Shown here: positions 17,301-24,947 of the stretch, piece after piece
Layout of the letters: every line of letters begins with the position of its first letter
Numbering within the stretch: the stretch's first letter is position 1
Assembly (NCBI GenBank): GCA_028707875.1
Contig: JAQWAC010000005.1
Coordinates: 1-46,371 of the forward strand
DNA from: Candidatus Peribacteraceae bacterium
GTDB lineage: Bacteria; Patescibacteriota; Gracilibacteria; Peribacterales; Peribacteraceae
Length of the DNA stretch: 46,371 nucleotides
Direction: 5' to 3'
Translations under genes and position numbers: made by a program
The notes under the pieces: generated by a model
Told to the model about the DNA's origin: nothing
What the model saw: only the letters and a program-made list of their open reading frames with translations
Database searches by the model: none

Positions 17301-18456
17301 TTTTGAGGAGTAACTCCCTTCCGGGGTCGTCAAAGCGGATGGCGCACTCGCCTTTCTCTTCCCGTTCCTGCGCCTGTTCTTCGGTGTCTTGCATGGCCGT
17401 GAGGTCAATGTTTTCCCTGAACCACCATGGCTTCTGATCAAAGAACGGGCCGCCTTCTTCCGGCTTGAGCGGAATCAATTGTCCTCTGTACATGTGGCAG
17501 ACGAGTTGCGATGCAAAGCGCAGGGCGGCAATAGCATCGAGTCCGCTCCGGCGTTGGGCACGGACAGACTCCGTAAAGCGATCCAACACAAATCCGTTCT
17601 CCAGTATTCGCGGGAGTTCCGTGAAGAAGAGCTTTACCTCCGGCTCATCCAGTGCCGCCTCGGTGAGCGAATCGGCGTTCTCCAGCGCGATGCATGCGGC
17701 ATCGGGGAGCGGGCAGAGGGTTTCGACTTTTTTCAGGAGCGCCTGCCTGCGGTCGTCGAGCGTGTACTTCCGCGGCAGGCGCAGGCAGTCCGAGAGAGGA
17801 TTGCAGGCGCGGGCCGCCATTTCTTTATACGGGTGTTCCATGTAATCCGGCGCATTGTCGTGCCCGCAAAATTCCTCGCCGTACCCGTGCACGATCTTCA
17901 GGCGGTCAAGTGCCCAGCCGAACGGATCCGTGCGGCCGCCTTTGGGAAGGTGCGGCGCGATGCACTCGGGGTAAAAGTTCGGGAACGGTTCGTGCCAATG
18001 CCATGGACTCGGGGACGTGTGCTGATGGTAATAAATCCCCTCGGCAATATCCTGATGGGTGAAGTGCGGGGGATAACGGCGGTTGCCCGGACGAATCACC
18101 ACTTCCCGATGATTCAGATACTTGATGCTGCCCTCGCGCGGTCCGGCGCCCTTCATCATGCGCTGCTCGTACCGCTGCAGCACCTCTTCCAGCTCCTCTC
18201 TTTCCATGAAGGAAAAATGATTGTGCCCTTCTGTCATGTAATCATCCCAGTCGTACCGGCCCACGTGTTGCGGGACGAGCAGCTTGATCTGCGCCCGCGC
18301 CCAGTGGCGGTAGAACGAGGTGATCTCTTCTTGCAGGCGGTAGAGAGGCGTTTCTCCGATTTCACAAGCACGTCTGATCGCACGCTCATGGTGTGTGAGG
18401 CCGTCATTCGGCTCATCTTCGTCTGTTCGGTAGAGGAGGCTATTGAGAAAGCGCAC
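14305..18456 (-). CDS. 1383-aa orphan protein
   Basis: The largest gene of the window. The product is soluble, without signal peptide, membrane helices or obvious repeats, and rich in charged residues and helix-forming segments. The N-terminal part has a His/Trp/Pro-rich stretch (about 115-175, YYHQHTSPSPWHWHEP). The C-terminal quarter (about 1100-1330) looks like a folded domain with many conserved-looking His/Asp/Gly turns (STHDHATGARM, RRGDANIQGRTDVLGRRHPED). I find no Walker, HUH, nuclease or protease motif I trust. The start is a GTG without Shine-Dalgarno sequence. It is followed closely by the Pro/Ala-rich gene, with the receiver behind that. Confidence 0.85.
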   Translation of the reverse strand: MRFLNSLLYRTDEDEPNDGLTHHERAIRRACEIGETPLYRLQEEITSFYRHWARAQIKLLVPQHVGRYDWDDYMTEGHNHFSFMEREELEEVLQRYEQRMMKGAGPREGSIKYLNHREVVIRPGNRRYPPHFTHQDIAEGIYYHQHTSPSPWHWHEPFPNFYPECIAPHLPKGGRTDPFGWALDRLKIVHGYGEEFCGHDNAPDYMEHPYKEMAARACNPLSDCLRLPRKYTLDDRRQALLKKVETLCPLPDAACIALENADSLTEAALDEPEVKLFFTELPRILENGFVLDRFTESVRAQRRSGLDAIAALRFASQLVCHMYRGQLIPLKPEEGGPFFDQKPWWFRENIDLTAMQDTEEQAQEREEKGECAIRFDDPGRELLLKIAEAGSFSAEYLLETYRTIGHKLAAMEGVGEDMAVDLCSEVVWEYGIGNPRRAVRTLEYAVLLAEETPAEQRAKVLEELFLGHVLRERPGTPIIAALEPEDASVTFPGLLPLLHSMLGKARTEQDQLLIANTRPDHVRELTALLYTTPQKKRACARIAFAAGTMHEYEQHRLLPQANAPTPKLKLPAPQEQKLLGGTTIAPFTGLLAFYKQLREECEGDYENAVLLYLSVCAPRMRDPLRPPKELLGLLQKYHSIPVVTLEDMNHDLFRNPFEVRRSSRSAQRRCDQAMTLSHLLDAMVMGALSEEELVETLRWLTVDAAPEEQKECCWNVHENGNEWRTGRIYYSQDDEGKEVAHVEERDEDMELNWRIRNAIGEIEGAARQKRLQALDGVLENCSVLTQISGRAGVPRQDVLSILHAGILKWKQGALPEFHDEGMESWMRNERINSLQICLDAGIIDCKALLKDIRQAIECGQSIVDLLDSLPGAAEALRRTNERITLFSNRLDMLTTPGRGDDRFALIRQELNWLRTELKREYWGGDIPVVYVLPDVVDRLIAATEVPAAMQLESAMRVVNEELLPAEPSAALLQSDVPTGAQTEGGQLSTQHVPDQISDILSATRGSLKSLPLLSIPVHSALASSRTRRYSRARLKEVQTGEHLLKPSPKVLALVRRYEAMLREQGPEMREQIRSWRMAGRGLLPVGGKVHVDEAFKEESVTLLSALVGENQYDAHSGFHLIHAARSLLLPPRPSVEEWETAIAVLIQQNAIKDRHPQLQVGLPGRIVPEHCGHLAVSSLLTTQWSARFTEDAFMSTHDHATGARMVAYDAGAPNAALPFMMRRGDANIQGRTDVLGRRHPEDARTIQLVGTALVDMQTGGPFAALGEEYIRRLEAILHHYGIAGVLNAPWVFRSDREKYDKSDAPHLAHFHEGVKPCQDLYFACAKHYQENVRQLGPEAPREGIIFDVRSNVDWLRQQVETLQPQVIDSDPRYREHLRYLLHV

Positions 18457-18550
18457 GGTTCACAGGAAAGCGTGAAAATCTACCGATGTCATCTATTCTT
18501 GACAAGTCGAAAGAGGTGTTTTGAAAGCAAAATCAGCCTTTTTCGTGCAG

Positions 18551-19846
18551 TCAGCCGATCCTCTCCTGTCCTCCCATGTACAGCCTGAGCGCCTCCGGAA
18601 TCGTGATCGATCCGTCTTCATTCTGATTGATTTCCAGAAGCGGAATCAAAATGCGGGGGCTCGCTACAAGAGTGTTGTTCAACGTGTGCACGAACTTCTT
18701 CCTGCCGTCCTTGTCCTCATACTTGATATTCAATCGTCGCGCCTGAAAGTCGCCGAGGTAGGAACACGAGTGTGTCTCGCCGTACGCATTGCGGCTGGGC
18801 ATCCATGTCTCGATATCCTGCATGTACACCTTGCCCTTGCCCATGTCCCCCGTGCAGATATCCAGAACGCGGTAGGGGAGCTTGAGCAGTTGCAGAAGCT
18901 CTTCGGCGTTCGCTCGGATCTGCTCGAACATCGTCATCGCCTCTTCCTCGTCCGCACGGCAGAGCACCACCTGCTCCACCTTGTCGAACTGATGGATGCG
19001 GTAGAGGCCCTTTGTGTCCTTGCCATAGGTGCCGGACTCGCGGCGGAAGCACGGGGAGAAGCCCGCGTACCGCAAGGGCAGATCTTTCTCCTTCACCACG
19101 TCATCTTTGTGGTAGCTGCAGACGGACACTTCCGAGGTTCCGATCATGTACAGATTGTCCGGTTCGATTTTTTCACCCTTCGCGGCCTGTGCGCCCACGG
19201 CGTACGTCTGCTCCTCGGCACCGGGGAAGAAGCCCGTTCCCATGAGGCAGTCCCAGTTCGCCATGTAGGGCGGCGTGAAGTGGGTCCAGCCCTTCTTTGT
19301 CAGGAGGTCCAGCGCGCATTGCAGGACGGCACGGTGCAGGCGTGCACCGTCCCCTTTCAGAAAGTAACTGCGTGCTCCGGCGAGTTTCACTCCGCGCGGA
19401 ATATCGAGGATGTCGAGCGTCTCGCCGAGCGCCACATGATCCTTGGGCTCAAAACTGAACTTCGGGATGTCGCCCCACTTTTTCACTTCCTTGTTTTCCT
19501 TTTCGGTCTTGCCCACGGGGACGCGCGCATGCGGGAGCGACGGGAGCAGGAGCTGCATCTTCATCCACGATTCTTCCGTCTGATTGAGCTCGTCCTCGCG
19601 GAGCTTCAGTTCCGCGGAGAGCACTTTCATCTCCGCAAGTGCTTCGTCTTTCTCCTTTCCCTTGAGACTCGGAATCCGCTTATTCGCAGAATTCTTCCGC
19701 GCACGCATGTCATCCGTCATTTTCTGCAGCTCCCGGCGGAGCGTGTCGAGCTTCAGGAACGCATCAACATCCACGTTGATGTTCTTCTGCTGTACGGCCT
19801 TTTTGTAGACATCGGGCCGCTTGCGGAGGTCTTCGAGATCGATCAT
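18551..19846 (-). CDS. serS: Seryl-tRNA synthetase
   Basis: A 431-aa class II synthetase that charges tRNA-Ser. An N-terminal antiparallel coiled coil (about 27-105) precedes the catalytic domain with motif 2 FRRESGTYGKDTKGLYRIHQ and HQFDKVEQV. Motif 3 reads LNNTLVASPRILIPLLEIN, where many bacterial enzymes have NGSGLAVGRTLVAILE, a divergent branch of the family. Length is normal. The ATG at 19846 gives the standard start MIDLEDLRKRPD. It stands inside a block of unrecognised genes on the same strand, but gaps of about 90 nt on both sides suggest separate expression. Confidence 0.96.
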   Translation of the reverse strand: MIDLEDLRKRPDVYKKAVQQKNINVDVDAFLKLDTLRRELQKMTDDMRARKNSANKRIPSLKGKEKDEALAEMKVLSAELKLREDELNQTEESWMKMQLLLPSLPHARVPVGKTEKENKEVKKWGDIPKFSFEPKDHVALGETLDILDIPRGVKLAGARSYFLKGDGARLHRAVLQCALDLLTKKGWTHFTPPYMANWDCLMGTGFFPGAEEQTYAVGAQAAKGEKIEPDNLYMIGTSEVSVCSYHKDDVVKEKDLPLRYAGFSPCFRRESGTYGKDTKGLYRIHQFDKVEQVVLCRADEEEAMTMFEQIRANAEELLQLLKLPYRVLDICTGDMGKGKVYMQDIETWMPSRNAYGETHSCSYLGDFQARRLNIKYEDKDGRKKFVHTLNNTLVASPRILIPLLEINQNEDGSITIPEALRLYMGGQERIG

Positions 19847-19932
19847 AGGTCAGTGGGAAGTTGCAGAGGTCGCCTGCCCGCCGTAGCTCCGAGAGGAGCG
19901 GAGGCGGGATCATACGGGGAGAGTGTAGCAAA

Positions 19933-20199
19933 TTACGTCACAACGCGGTCGGCGAATTGTTTGCGGAGTCCGCGGATGGCCCGCTCCACAATATAGTCGT
20001 GGCTCATCCTCGGCTCGGACGGGTCATTCAGTTCCCGCAGGAGCTGACGCATGGCAGGGTGGTCAAAGCTGAAGCTGGTTCCCTGCACGGAGACTCCCAC
20101 ATACTCGGCGCCCCGCATCACCGCCGTATACACATGCTGCCATCCGCAGAGGTCCGGCGGGAGCTCAAATAGTTCCCCGTTGATGCGCAGATGACCCAT
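19933..20199 (-). CDS. Hypothetical 88-aa protein
   Basis: A small soluble protein with an alternating beta-like N-terminal half (GHLRINGELFELPPDLCGW, then GVSVQGTSFSFDHP) and a helical, basic C-terminal third. I do not recognise it. The ATG at 20199 is chosen because a good promoter ends 8 nt before it; upstream in-frame methionines would lie inside that promoter. It is separate from serS by 86 nt. Confidence 0.6.
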   Translation of the reverse strand: MGHLRINGELFELPPDLCGWQHVYTAVMRGAEYVGVSVQGTSFSFDHPAMRQLLRELNDPSEPRMSHDYIVERAIRGLRKQFADRVVT

Positions 20200-20207
20200 G
20201 GAGCGCG

Positions 20208-20235
20208 AATGTACGCCAAAAAATCGACCTGTCAA
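20208..20235 (-). promoter_or_regulatory. Sigma70-type promoter of the 88-aa gene, leaderless
   Basis: On the minus strand TTGACA (20235-20230), a 16-nt spacer and TACATT (20213-20208) precede the ATG by 8 nt. The -35 box is a perfect match. The predicted leader is 0-2 nt. Confidence 0.6.
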
Positions 20236-20267
20236 CAAGCCCGTCTGCTTCCGAAGCATGCTATTTC

Positions 20268-21425
20268 CTATTTCAGTTTCGGAGCGGGGATCGTGCACAT
20301 AAATGTCATTCCCGGCTCGTCATCTTCCTCGTTTTTTGTCGCGCGAATCGTGCCCCCGAAATACTTCCCGAGGTTTTCCCGCAGGTACGCCAGTCCCATT
20401 CCCGTCCCGCCGAATTCCTGCGTGTCGGTAACACGGGGGTCAAAGAGCTCTTCGGGGTCTTCTTTGTCCGTGCCGGGGCCGTCATCGCGCACCATGAGTT
20501 GCACGCTGCGATCGGATTTGAGAATAATGGTGGCGAGTAACTTTGATCCGGTCTTTTTCTTCTCCATCACCTTGAGTGCATTGGTCACGAGTTCCGAGAG
20601 TGCTTCCACGATGAGTCCGCCGTTTGGAATGATATTTCCTACTTGATCCTCCTCGCTTTGATTGGTGGAGAAGTCGATTTGGTACTGATGATGTTCCACC
20701 TGAATCACATCCCGGATGACTTCATGGAAGTGTCGTTCCACCTGTCCGGTGATCGTGGCGTAACTCTGTGGTGCGGTGATCCCATGTTCAGCTTCCGAAA
20801 ATTTTTCAAGCATGCTCGCATCCGTGATGGAATAACGGTTCAGAAGATTCTCGTAGCGCTTGTTTGCGTCCATCATTCCTGCTCCTCCGAGTTCCGCGAG
20901 AATAAGTTCACAGTTTTTTTCAGCCATTGAATGATCACCCGCCTCGATGGCGACGGCAAGGCTCTTGCAGAGAGGCGCAACTTGCATATGAAGGTATTTG
21001 GGGCAGTGATGGGCGATTTCCGCCATGGCGAATGCGCTTGGCGCCCCCAAAAGCTCCCCCGTGGAACGTTGAATGGTGTGGAGGAGACGTGAGGTGCGAA
21101 GCACGATGGAACTCGCACGTTCATACCAGGAGTGCGCCTGCACGGCCGTCGGGAGTTCGTGCTCAAGTGTTTCGGCGATTTCCGTAATGACAGAGCGGGC
21201 ATCGATCAGAGGGCCGCGTTCCAGAGAAGGGAGAAGAACCTCATCCACGAATCGTTTCTGGCTTTTCTCAATCGGTTCATCCGGAATGCGGACGAATGTT
21301 GCGAGGAGGGAAGCGGTCAGAGTTTCTTCTTGTTCCGCACTGACGGCTGCATGACGCGCATCACTGCCGGAATTTTCCGGAGGAGCGGGATTCTGCGGCT
21401 CGTTGTGTGGAATGTTTGTTGGCAT
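20268..21425 (-). CDS. Soluble histidine-kinase-like ATPase
   Basis: A 385-aa cytoplasmic protein. The C-terminal third is a HATPase domain with N box (EALSELVTNALKV), G1 (DDGPGTD) and G2 (GGTGMGLAYLRENLGKYFGG). The N-terminal 230 residues are helical and include a possible dimerisation region, but no clear H-E-x-x-[NT] phospho-acceptor box, so whether it autophosphorylates is open. There is no transmembrane sensor. It starts 12 nt downstream of a 68-aa gene, probably in one transcript. The stand-alone receiver at 13032-13472 is the only two-component partner in the window. Confidence 0.85.
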   Translation of the reverse strand: MPTNIPHNEPQNPAPPENSGSDARHAAVSAEQEETLTASLLATFVRIPDEPIEKSQKRFVDEVLLPSLERGPLIDARSVITEIAETLEHELPTAVQAHSWYERASSIVLRTSRLLHTIQRSTGELLGAPSAFAMAEIAHHCPKYLHMQVAPLCKSLAVAIEAGDHSMAEKNCELILAELGGAGMMDANKRYENLLNRYSITDASMLEKFSEAEHGITAPQSYATITGQVERHFHEVIRDVIQVEHHQYQIDFSTNQSEEDQVGNIIPNGGLIVEALSELVTNALKVMEKKKTGSKLLATIILKSDRSVQLMVRDDGPGTDKEDPEELFDPRVTDTQEFGGTGMGLAYLRENLGKYFGGTIRATKNEEDDEPGMTFMCTIPAPKLK

Positions 21426-21437
21426 AATTGGTTCTGT

Positions 21438-21644
21438 TTATTGGAAGGGCGGACGGGGCTGCATGAGCTGTCTCAAACGTTCCTGCGCGGTTGCTAAGAG
21501 TGCGAGTTTCATGGGGTCTCGAGGGTAGGCATTGAGCCCTGCGGAGGCGATCTCCACCGCCGTCAGAGCGGCTTTCTGCTCGGGGCTCGGAGGGGGGGCA
21601 TTCCGGGGAATACGCACGGCCCTTGATAATGAGGCTTCATTCAT
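21438..21644 (-). CDS. Small hypothetical protein preceding the HATPase gene
   Basis: A 68-aa soluble protein, with a Pro-rich centre (PRNAPPPSPEQK) then two helices (AALTAVEIASAGLN and MKLALLATAQERLRQLM). It reads like a fragment of a helical repeat or a binding partner. It lies directly upstream of the HATPase gene with 12 nt between, suggesting an operon. An extended -10 (TGGTATAAT) occurs 13 nt before the ATG. I do not recognise a family. Confidence 0.6.
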   Translation of the reverse strand: MNEASLSRAVRIPRNAPPPSPEQKAALTAVEIASAGLNAYPRDPMKLALLATAQERLRQLMQPRPPFQ

Positions 21645-21761
21645 TGGGTAGGCTGATATTATACCATATTTGTTTTTTGAGCTGTAGTGACAGTTATTTT
21701 CCGCTTCTCCATAAAAACCCCTTTCATCGGAGAAATCGTGGAAGCACATCGGGTGAAGAGC

Positions 21762-21767
21762 TACAAT
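21762..21767 (+). promoter_or_regulatory. -10 box of uvrB, near-leaderless
   Basis: TACAAT ends 8 nt before the chosen uvrB ATG. A good -35 is not evident. The placement supports the ATG at 21776 rather than the much earlier in-frame codon and predicts an mRNA with almost no leader. Confidence 0.5.
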
Positions 21768-21775
21768 GTCCCGAC

Positions 21776-23755
21776 ATGCCTTCCTCCCAGCCCTTCCGTC
21801 TTGTCGCGCCCTTCACGCCCACCGGCGATCAACCGAAGGCGATCGAACAGTTGCTCGGCGGAATAAAAAAGGGCGAACGGCACCAGACGCTGCTCGGCGC
21901 CACGGGCACGGGCAAGACGTTCACGATGGCGAACATCATCACGGAACTGCAGCGCCCCGCGCTCGTGCTCGCCCACAACAAGACGCTGGCGGCACAACTC
22001 TGCAGCGAGTTCCGCGCGTTCTTCCCCGACAATGCCGTCAGCTACTTCGTCTCCTACTACGATTACTATCAGCCGGAGGCGTACCTCCCCGCGACGGATA
22101 CGTATATCGAGAAAGACGCCTCCATTAACGAGGAGATCGAGAAGTTCCGTCATGCCGCCACGATGAACCTGCTCACGCGGCGCGACGTCCTCATCGTCGC
22201 ATCCGTCTCCTGCATCTACGGACTCGGCAATGTGGAGGATTACGAGGCGCTGGCGATCACGATCAGGAAGGGCGACCCCGTGCAGCGCGATACCCTTCTT
22301 CGCCGCCTCACGGACATCCAGTACCGCCGGTCCGGCATCGAATTCAAGCAGGGAATGTTCCATGTTCTCGGCGACACGGTGGAGATCTTCCCGCCCGGCG
22401 GCGACACGGCGATCCGCCTCGAACTTCCCTTCAATGAGATCGATTCCATCGAGGAGGTGGACAGCTTCACGGGCGAACTGATTCGCAAGATGGACGAAGT
22501 CACGATCTTTCCCGCGGCGCACAACGTGACGACCAAGGAGAAGATCGACCGCGCGACGGAAGGGATTTTGGAGGAGATGAAAGCGCAGGAGAAAAAATTT
22601 CTGGAGATGGGGGAGATGGCCAAGGCCGAGCGCATCCGCACGCGCACCGAGTACGACGTCGAGATGCTCAAAGAGACGGGCTACTGCTCCGGCATCGAGA
22701 ACTACGTGCGGTATCTGGAGGACAAGGGCGCGGGCAAACCGCCCTCCACGCTCCTCGATTACTTCCCCAAGGATTACCTCCTCTTCGTCGACGAATCCCA
22801 CATCACGATTCCGCAGATCGGCGGGATGCACGAGGGCAACTTCAGTCGCAAGCAGACGCTCGTTGATTTCGGCTTCCGCCTGCCGAGTGCGCACGACAAC
22901 CGCCCGCTCAAGTTCGACGAATTCGAATCGCGCGTGGGGCAGGCCGTCTACGTCTCCGCCACGCCGGGGAAGTACGAGTATAAGAACACCGCCAAGGCAT
23001 ACCTTGCGGAACAGATCATTCGCCCGACTGGCCTGCTCGATCCGCCCGTCACGGTGAAGTCCAGCAGGCATCAGATCGACGACATCACGAATGAGATCGC
23101 CGCCGCGATCAAGCGGAAGGAGCGCGTGCTCCTCACCACGCTCACCAAGAAAATGGCGGAGGATCTCACACAGTATCTGCAGGATGCGGATTACAAGGTG
23201 CGCTACCTCCACAGCGATATCGAGACGATGGAACGCATCGAGATCCTGCGGCAGCTGCGCGTGGGCGAGATCGATATCGTGGTCGGCATCAACCTTCTGC
23301 GCGAGGGGCTGGATCTTCCCGAAGTGAGCTACATCGGGATTCTGGATGCGGACAAGCAGGGGTTCCTCCGCTCGCGCGACGCGCTCATTCAGACGATCGG
23401 ACGCTGCGCCCGCAACGTGCACGGTCACGTGACGCTCTACGGCGACAAAATGACGGATGCGATGACGCAGGCGGTGGACGAGACGAACCGCCGCCGTGCG
23501 ATTCAGGAAGCATATAACAAGGAGCACGGCATCACGCCGAAGACGATTGAGAAGGCGGTGCACGACATCGCAGAGGCGCACACGAAGCTGGAGCTCAAAC
23601 GCCCGCACCACGATCACACGAAGATGCCGAAGGACGAGAAGAAGCGCCTTCTGGAAGAGCTCGCGTTGCAGATGGAACTGGCTTCGGCGAATCTGGAGTT
23701 TGAAAAGGCCGCGGATCTGCGTGATGAGATCGAGCTGCTGAAGAAAGGAAAATAG
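21776..23755 (+). CDS. uvrB: Excinuclease ABC subunit B
   Basis: A 659-aa helicase-like damage-verification subunit of nucleotide excision repair. Walker A GATGTGKT is at 41-48. The DNA-clamping beta-hairpin region reads YYDYYQPEAYLPATDTYIEK. DESHITIPQIGGM contains Walker B, and helicase motif VI appears as QTIGRCARNVHG. A C-terminal UVR motif (ANLEFEKAADLRDEIELL) binds UvrC. Length equals typical UvrB. The frame is open for 153 nt upstream, but family alignment and the -10 box favour the ATG at 21776. uvrA and uvrC are not in the window. Confidence 0.97.
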   Translation: MPSSQPFRLVAPFTPTGDQPKAIEQLLGGIKKGERHQTLLGATGTGKTFTMANIITELQRPALVLAHNKTLAAQLCSEFRAFFPDNAVSYFVSYYDYYQPEAYLPATDTYIEKDASINEEIEKFRHAATMNLLTRRDVLIVASVSCIYGLGNVEDYEALAITIRKGDPVQRDTLLRRLTDIQYRRSGIEFKQGMFHVLGDTVEIFPPGGDTAIRLELPFNEIDSIEEVDSFTGELIRKMDEVTIFPAAHNVTTKEKIDRATEGILEEMKAQEKKFLEMGEMAKAERIRTRTEYDVEMLKETGYCSGIENYVRYLEDKGAGKPPSTLLDYFPKDYLLFVDESHITIPQIGGMHEGNFSRKQTLVDFGFRLPSAHDNRPLKFDEFESRVGQAVYVSATPGKYEYKNTAKAYLAEQIIRPTGLLDPPVTVKSSRHQIDDITNEIAAAIKRKERVLLTTLTKKMAEDLTQYLQDADYKVRYLHSDIETMERIEILRQLRVGEIDIVVGINLLREGLDLPEVSYIGILDADKQGFLRSRDALIQTIGRCARNVHGHVTLYGDKMTDAMTQAVDETNRRRAIQEAYNKEHGITPKTIEKAVHDIAEAHTKLELKRPHHDHTKMPKDEKKRLLEELALQMELASANLEFEKAADLRDEIELLKKGK

Positions 23756-23772
23756 GGCGTAGGGGGTAGGGA
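23752..23772 (+). repeat. Short TAGGG heptamer run after uvrB
   Basis: Three consecutive heptamers ATAGGGC, GTAGGGG and GTAGGGA start at the uvrB stop codon. It is too short to be compelling alone, but it follows the 7-nt period seen at other loci. Confidence 0.45.
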
Positions 23773-23814
23773 TGTCATTTGTGAGATGGCCGAAGCTGGC
23801 AGATACTCTCCCCG

Positions 23815-24318
23815 ATGGATCTTCGCTTTGCAGTTGGCCTCATCGGCTCCGTCATCCTTGTGGCAGGCGTTATCATTCCCGCTCTTCGCTGGAAGGATCT
23901 TCTCTTCGCGACCGGGAATGCCTGCATGTTCACCTACGCGCTCATCGGCTACCTCACGGGCGGGTCGATCTTCTTTCTGATTCTGCAAATCTACATCGCC
24001 CTCTCCACGCTCTGCATGCTCCTCAAAGTTCCGGATGCGTACGACACGCCGCTCCTCATTATTGCGGGAGTCGGTCTTGTGGCATGGTCCCTCTCGCTTT
24101 TTGAGGGATATTCCACCGCGCTGTTCGTCATAGGTCTCGCGATGCTCGGCATCGGATTCGCCATGAACGGCGGCACGCGTCGCCGGGAGATTTTTCTCAT
24201 GCTCGGGAGCGCCGTGATCGCGGTCTTCAGTTATCTGATGAAGGATTGGGTCTTTGTCGGGCTCAATATGGCGTTCGCATTTTTCTCGTTCCTCAATATT
24301 CTGCGGAAAGGAAAATAA
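23815..24318 (+). CDS. Small polytopic membrane protein (about six helices)
   Basis: A 167-aa integral membrane protein with about six hydrophobic segments and short loops (first helix AVGLIGSVILVAGVIIPAL, last NMAFAFFSFLNIL) and a basic tail RKGK. The W-x-x-x-x-x-N-x-x-F-x-x-x-S-x-x-N pattern in the last helix recalls YgjV/PnuC-like small transporters, but I would not assign one. It starts 59 nt after uvrB on the same strand and could be co-transcribed. Function unknown. Confidence 0.75.
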   Translation: MDLRFAVGLIGSVILVAGVIIPALRWKDLLFATGNACMFTYALIGYLTGGSIFFLILQIYIALSTLCMLLKVPDAYDTPLLIIAGVGLVAWSLSLFEGYSTALFVIGLAMLGIGFAMNGGTRRREIFLMLGSAVIAVFSYLMKDWVFVGLNMAFAFFSFLNILRKGK

Positions 24319-24364
24319 GAAGAGAAAGTGGGTATTGGGCTTAAAGAAAGGGCTGCGGAGTATA

Positions 24365-24392
24365 TTGACATAATCAAATATTAATATAGTAT
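24365..24392 (+). promoter_or_regulatory. Promoter of the secreted Tyr-rich protein gene
   Basis: A perfect TTGACA (24365-24370) is followed after 16 nt by TAGTAT (24387-24392) in an AT-rich stretch. The ATG comes 11 nt later, so the leader would be very short. Confidence 0.5.
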
Positions 24393-24403
24393 GGTACTTC
24401 CCT

Positions 24404-24799
24404 ATGACGAACCCCCTCCCCCTCGCATTCCGTATCGGCGCCGCTGCTGCGGCAGTGGCTGCACAATTTTTTGTCGTGATGCCGGTTCATGCCGCGCACA
24501 TCGACATCTCGGAACTTCAGGAGTGGCAGAGGGACAATGCGTGGCTCCGGCAATCGAATGGCGGGTTCGCCTCCGATTATCCGTACGATGCAGGACTCTT
24601 CTATTACACGTTGCCTTCCCGCAGCAGGAGCTTCGCGCTGCACTCTTACACACGCAACAACTACTACAAGTACTACCACACTCTTCCGCCTCCCCAGGGA
24701 TATAAGCCGCAAATGACGCCGCAGGAAGCGCACGATTGCGGGAACTACAGCTTCATGCGCCCGAACAACGTGCCGCCGTACGGTTATAAGTGTAATTAA
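24404..24799 (+). CDS. Small secreted Tyr-rich protein
   Basis: A 131-aa protein with a clear signal peptide (hydrophobic residues 9-27, cleavage after VHA at about 30). The mature part of about 100 residues is rich in Tyr, Asn, Pro and Ser (YTRNNYYKYYHTLPPP) and has two cysteines near the C-terminus (HDCGN and YKCN) that could form a disulfide. I do not recognise a family. It is probably exported; a surface or extracellular matrix role is possible. It has its own promoter and ends at a structured repeat lying on the other strand. Confidence 0.7.
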   Translation: MTNPLPLAFRIGAAAAAVAAQFFVVMPVHAAHIDISELQEWQRDNAWLRQSNGGFASDYPYDAGLFYYTLPSRSRSFALHSYTRNNYYKYYHTLPPPQGYKPQMTPQEAHDCGNYSFMRPNNVPPYGYKCN

Positions 24800-24898
24800 C
24801 GCGGAAGAGCAACCTGCGGTTTCTCTCCCACGAGCCCTCTTTTCCCTAAGCGGTGTCGCTCCAGCGTTGGGGCCCACGAGACCCAACGCTTCGCGAAG
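24798..24898 (-). repeat. Structured three-hairpin repeat, copy B
   Basis: Read on the minus strand, this is a second copy of the element at 33862. Stem 1 is AGCGTTGGG/CCCAACGCT (9 bp) around the loop TCTCGTGGGC, flanked by TCGC/GCGA. A weaker second hairpin has an AGGG loop. A third hairpin has outer arms at 24800-24809 and 24823-24832 and an inner AACC-GCA-GGTT. Two base pairs of stem 1 differ from copy A on both sides. It lies 3' of galU in the same orientation and could also terminate that transcript. Confidence 0.75.
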
Positions 24899-24947
24899 TT
24901 ATTACAAATATTGCGAGAGATAATTGAGATTTCACGAATCAATCAGC

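Noticed and set aside
15472-18588. Long plus-strand frames opposite the 1383-aa gene (about 417 and 399 codons)
   Set aside because: Composition is typical of complement shadows. The minus-strand frame is much longer, uninterrupted and fits the operon.
21761-23617. 618-codon minus-strand frame opposite uvrB
   Set aside because: A frame shadow of uvrB; Arg/Val/Leu-rich with no family signal.
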